A stretch of DNA of 64,000 nt from Reyranella sp. (GTDB lineage Bacteria; Pseudomonadota; Alphaproteobacteria; Reyranellales; Reyranellaceae), in the NCBI RefSeq assembly GCF_030651995.1, contig NZ_JAUSBN010000040.1:41438-105437 (forward strand), written 5' to 3'. Positions 63,954-64,000 of the stretch are shown here, one piece after another. The number at the start of each line of letters is the position of its first letter. The first letter of the stretch is position 1. The position numbers were made by a program, and so were the translations under genes. A model generated the notes under the pieces. That model was not told the DNA's origin. It did no database searches and worked only from the letters and a program-made list of their open reading frames with translations.

Positions 63954-64000
63954 TGTGGATTCAAGTTTGAAGTGCAACAGTTGAGCGATGAATACCTCGG

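Overview
The window is high-GC chromosomal DNA from an alphaproteobacterium. Supporting markers are an NDUFA12-type complex I accessory gene beside mlaD and a DUF2155 gene, the cysG/DUF2849/cysI/DUF934 sulfur cluster, a DUF2794 gene, a class II (B12-dependent) nrdJ, and yfgM-bamB-der gene order. Genes are densely packed, with many 1-4 base overlaps and GTG or TTG starts. I cannot name the genus. I see no rRNA, tRNA, CRISPR array, phage or insertion sequence. Almost everything is core metabolism or envelope biology.

Layout. 1-3.5 kb: homogentisate pathway of tyrosine breakdown (hpd, hmgA, a fumarylacetoacetase-like gene cut by the left edge) with a divergent MarR regulator and a palindrome between them. 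3.5-8 kb: aroQ-accB-accC-aat, convergent with a NDUFA12/mlaD/small ORF/DUF2155 operon. 8.2-12.35 kb: nrdJ with two candidate NrdR boxes laid over its promoter, then an 18-residue lysine-rich peptide gene, a strongly structured RNA stretch and an intrinsic terminator. 12.4-18.5 kb: TetR regulator with an RND efflux adaptor and pump, then a DUF482 gene. 18.5-24.3 kb: clpS, clpA and a 57-residue membrane protein coupled to clpA, a secreted protein of unknown function, a D,D-carboxypeptidase with a SPOR domain, and a gamma-glutamylcyclotransferase-like gene. 24.3-28 kb: sugar-nucleotide genes (phosphohexomutase, ugd, galU). 28-33.2 kb: fatty acid synthesis (fabD, fabG, acpP, fabF), mltG and a DnaJ-domain protein.

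33.2-34.8 kb: rpsF-rpsR-rplI with an S6:S18-type leader and a 15-bp-stem terminator. 34.8-38.9 kb: ferric iron ABC permease and binding protein (convergent, no ATPase gene in view) and cfa. 39-47.6 kb: dnaB, alr, mlaE, mlaF, radA, cvpA, purF and an SDR gene. 47.7-51.3 kb: a three-subunit molybdenum hydroxylase of unknown substrate. 51.5-55 kb: der, bamB, yfgM. 55-59.3 kb: DUF2794 gene, a small lipoprotein, homocysteine methyltransferase family, ArsC/YffB-like protein, peptide-type solute-binding protein and a small unknown. 59.3-63 kb: cysG, DUF2849, cysI, DUF934, preceded by a 34-codon ORF coupled to cysG. 63.2-64 kb: Hsp20 with a sigma-32-like promoter and a 5'-terminal hairpin, followed by a dispersed-type inverted repeat.

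Much of the window supports membrane and envelope construction: malonyl-CoA and acyl chains (accBC, fab), lipid modification and transport (cfa, mlaD, mlaEF), outer membrane assembly (bamB, yfgM), and peptidoglycan (alr, mltG, carboxypeptidase). No large new system stands out. The least explained material is small: the nrdJ-linked micropeptide and RNA, the cysG-coupled leader ORF, and the clpA-coupled membrane microprotein. Function assignments rest on motif recognition by eye; no database search was run.
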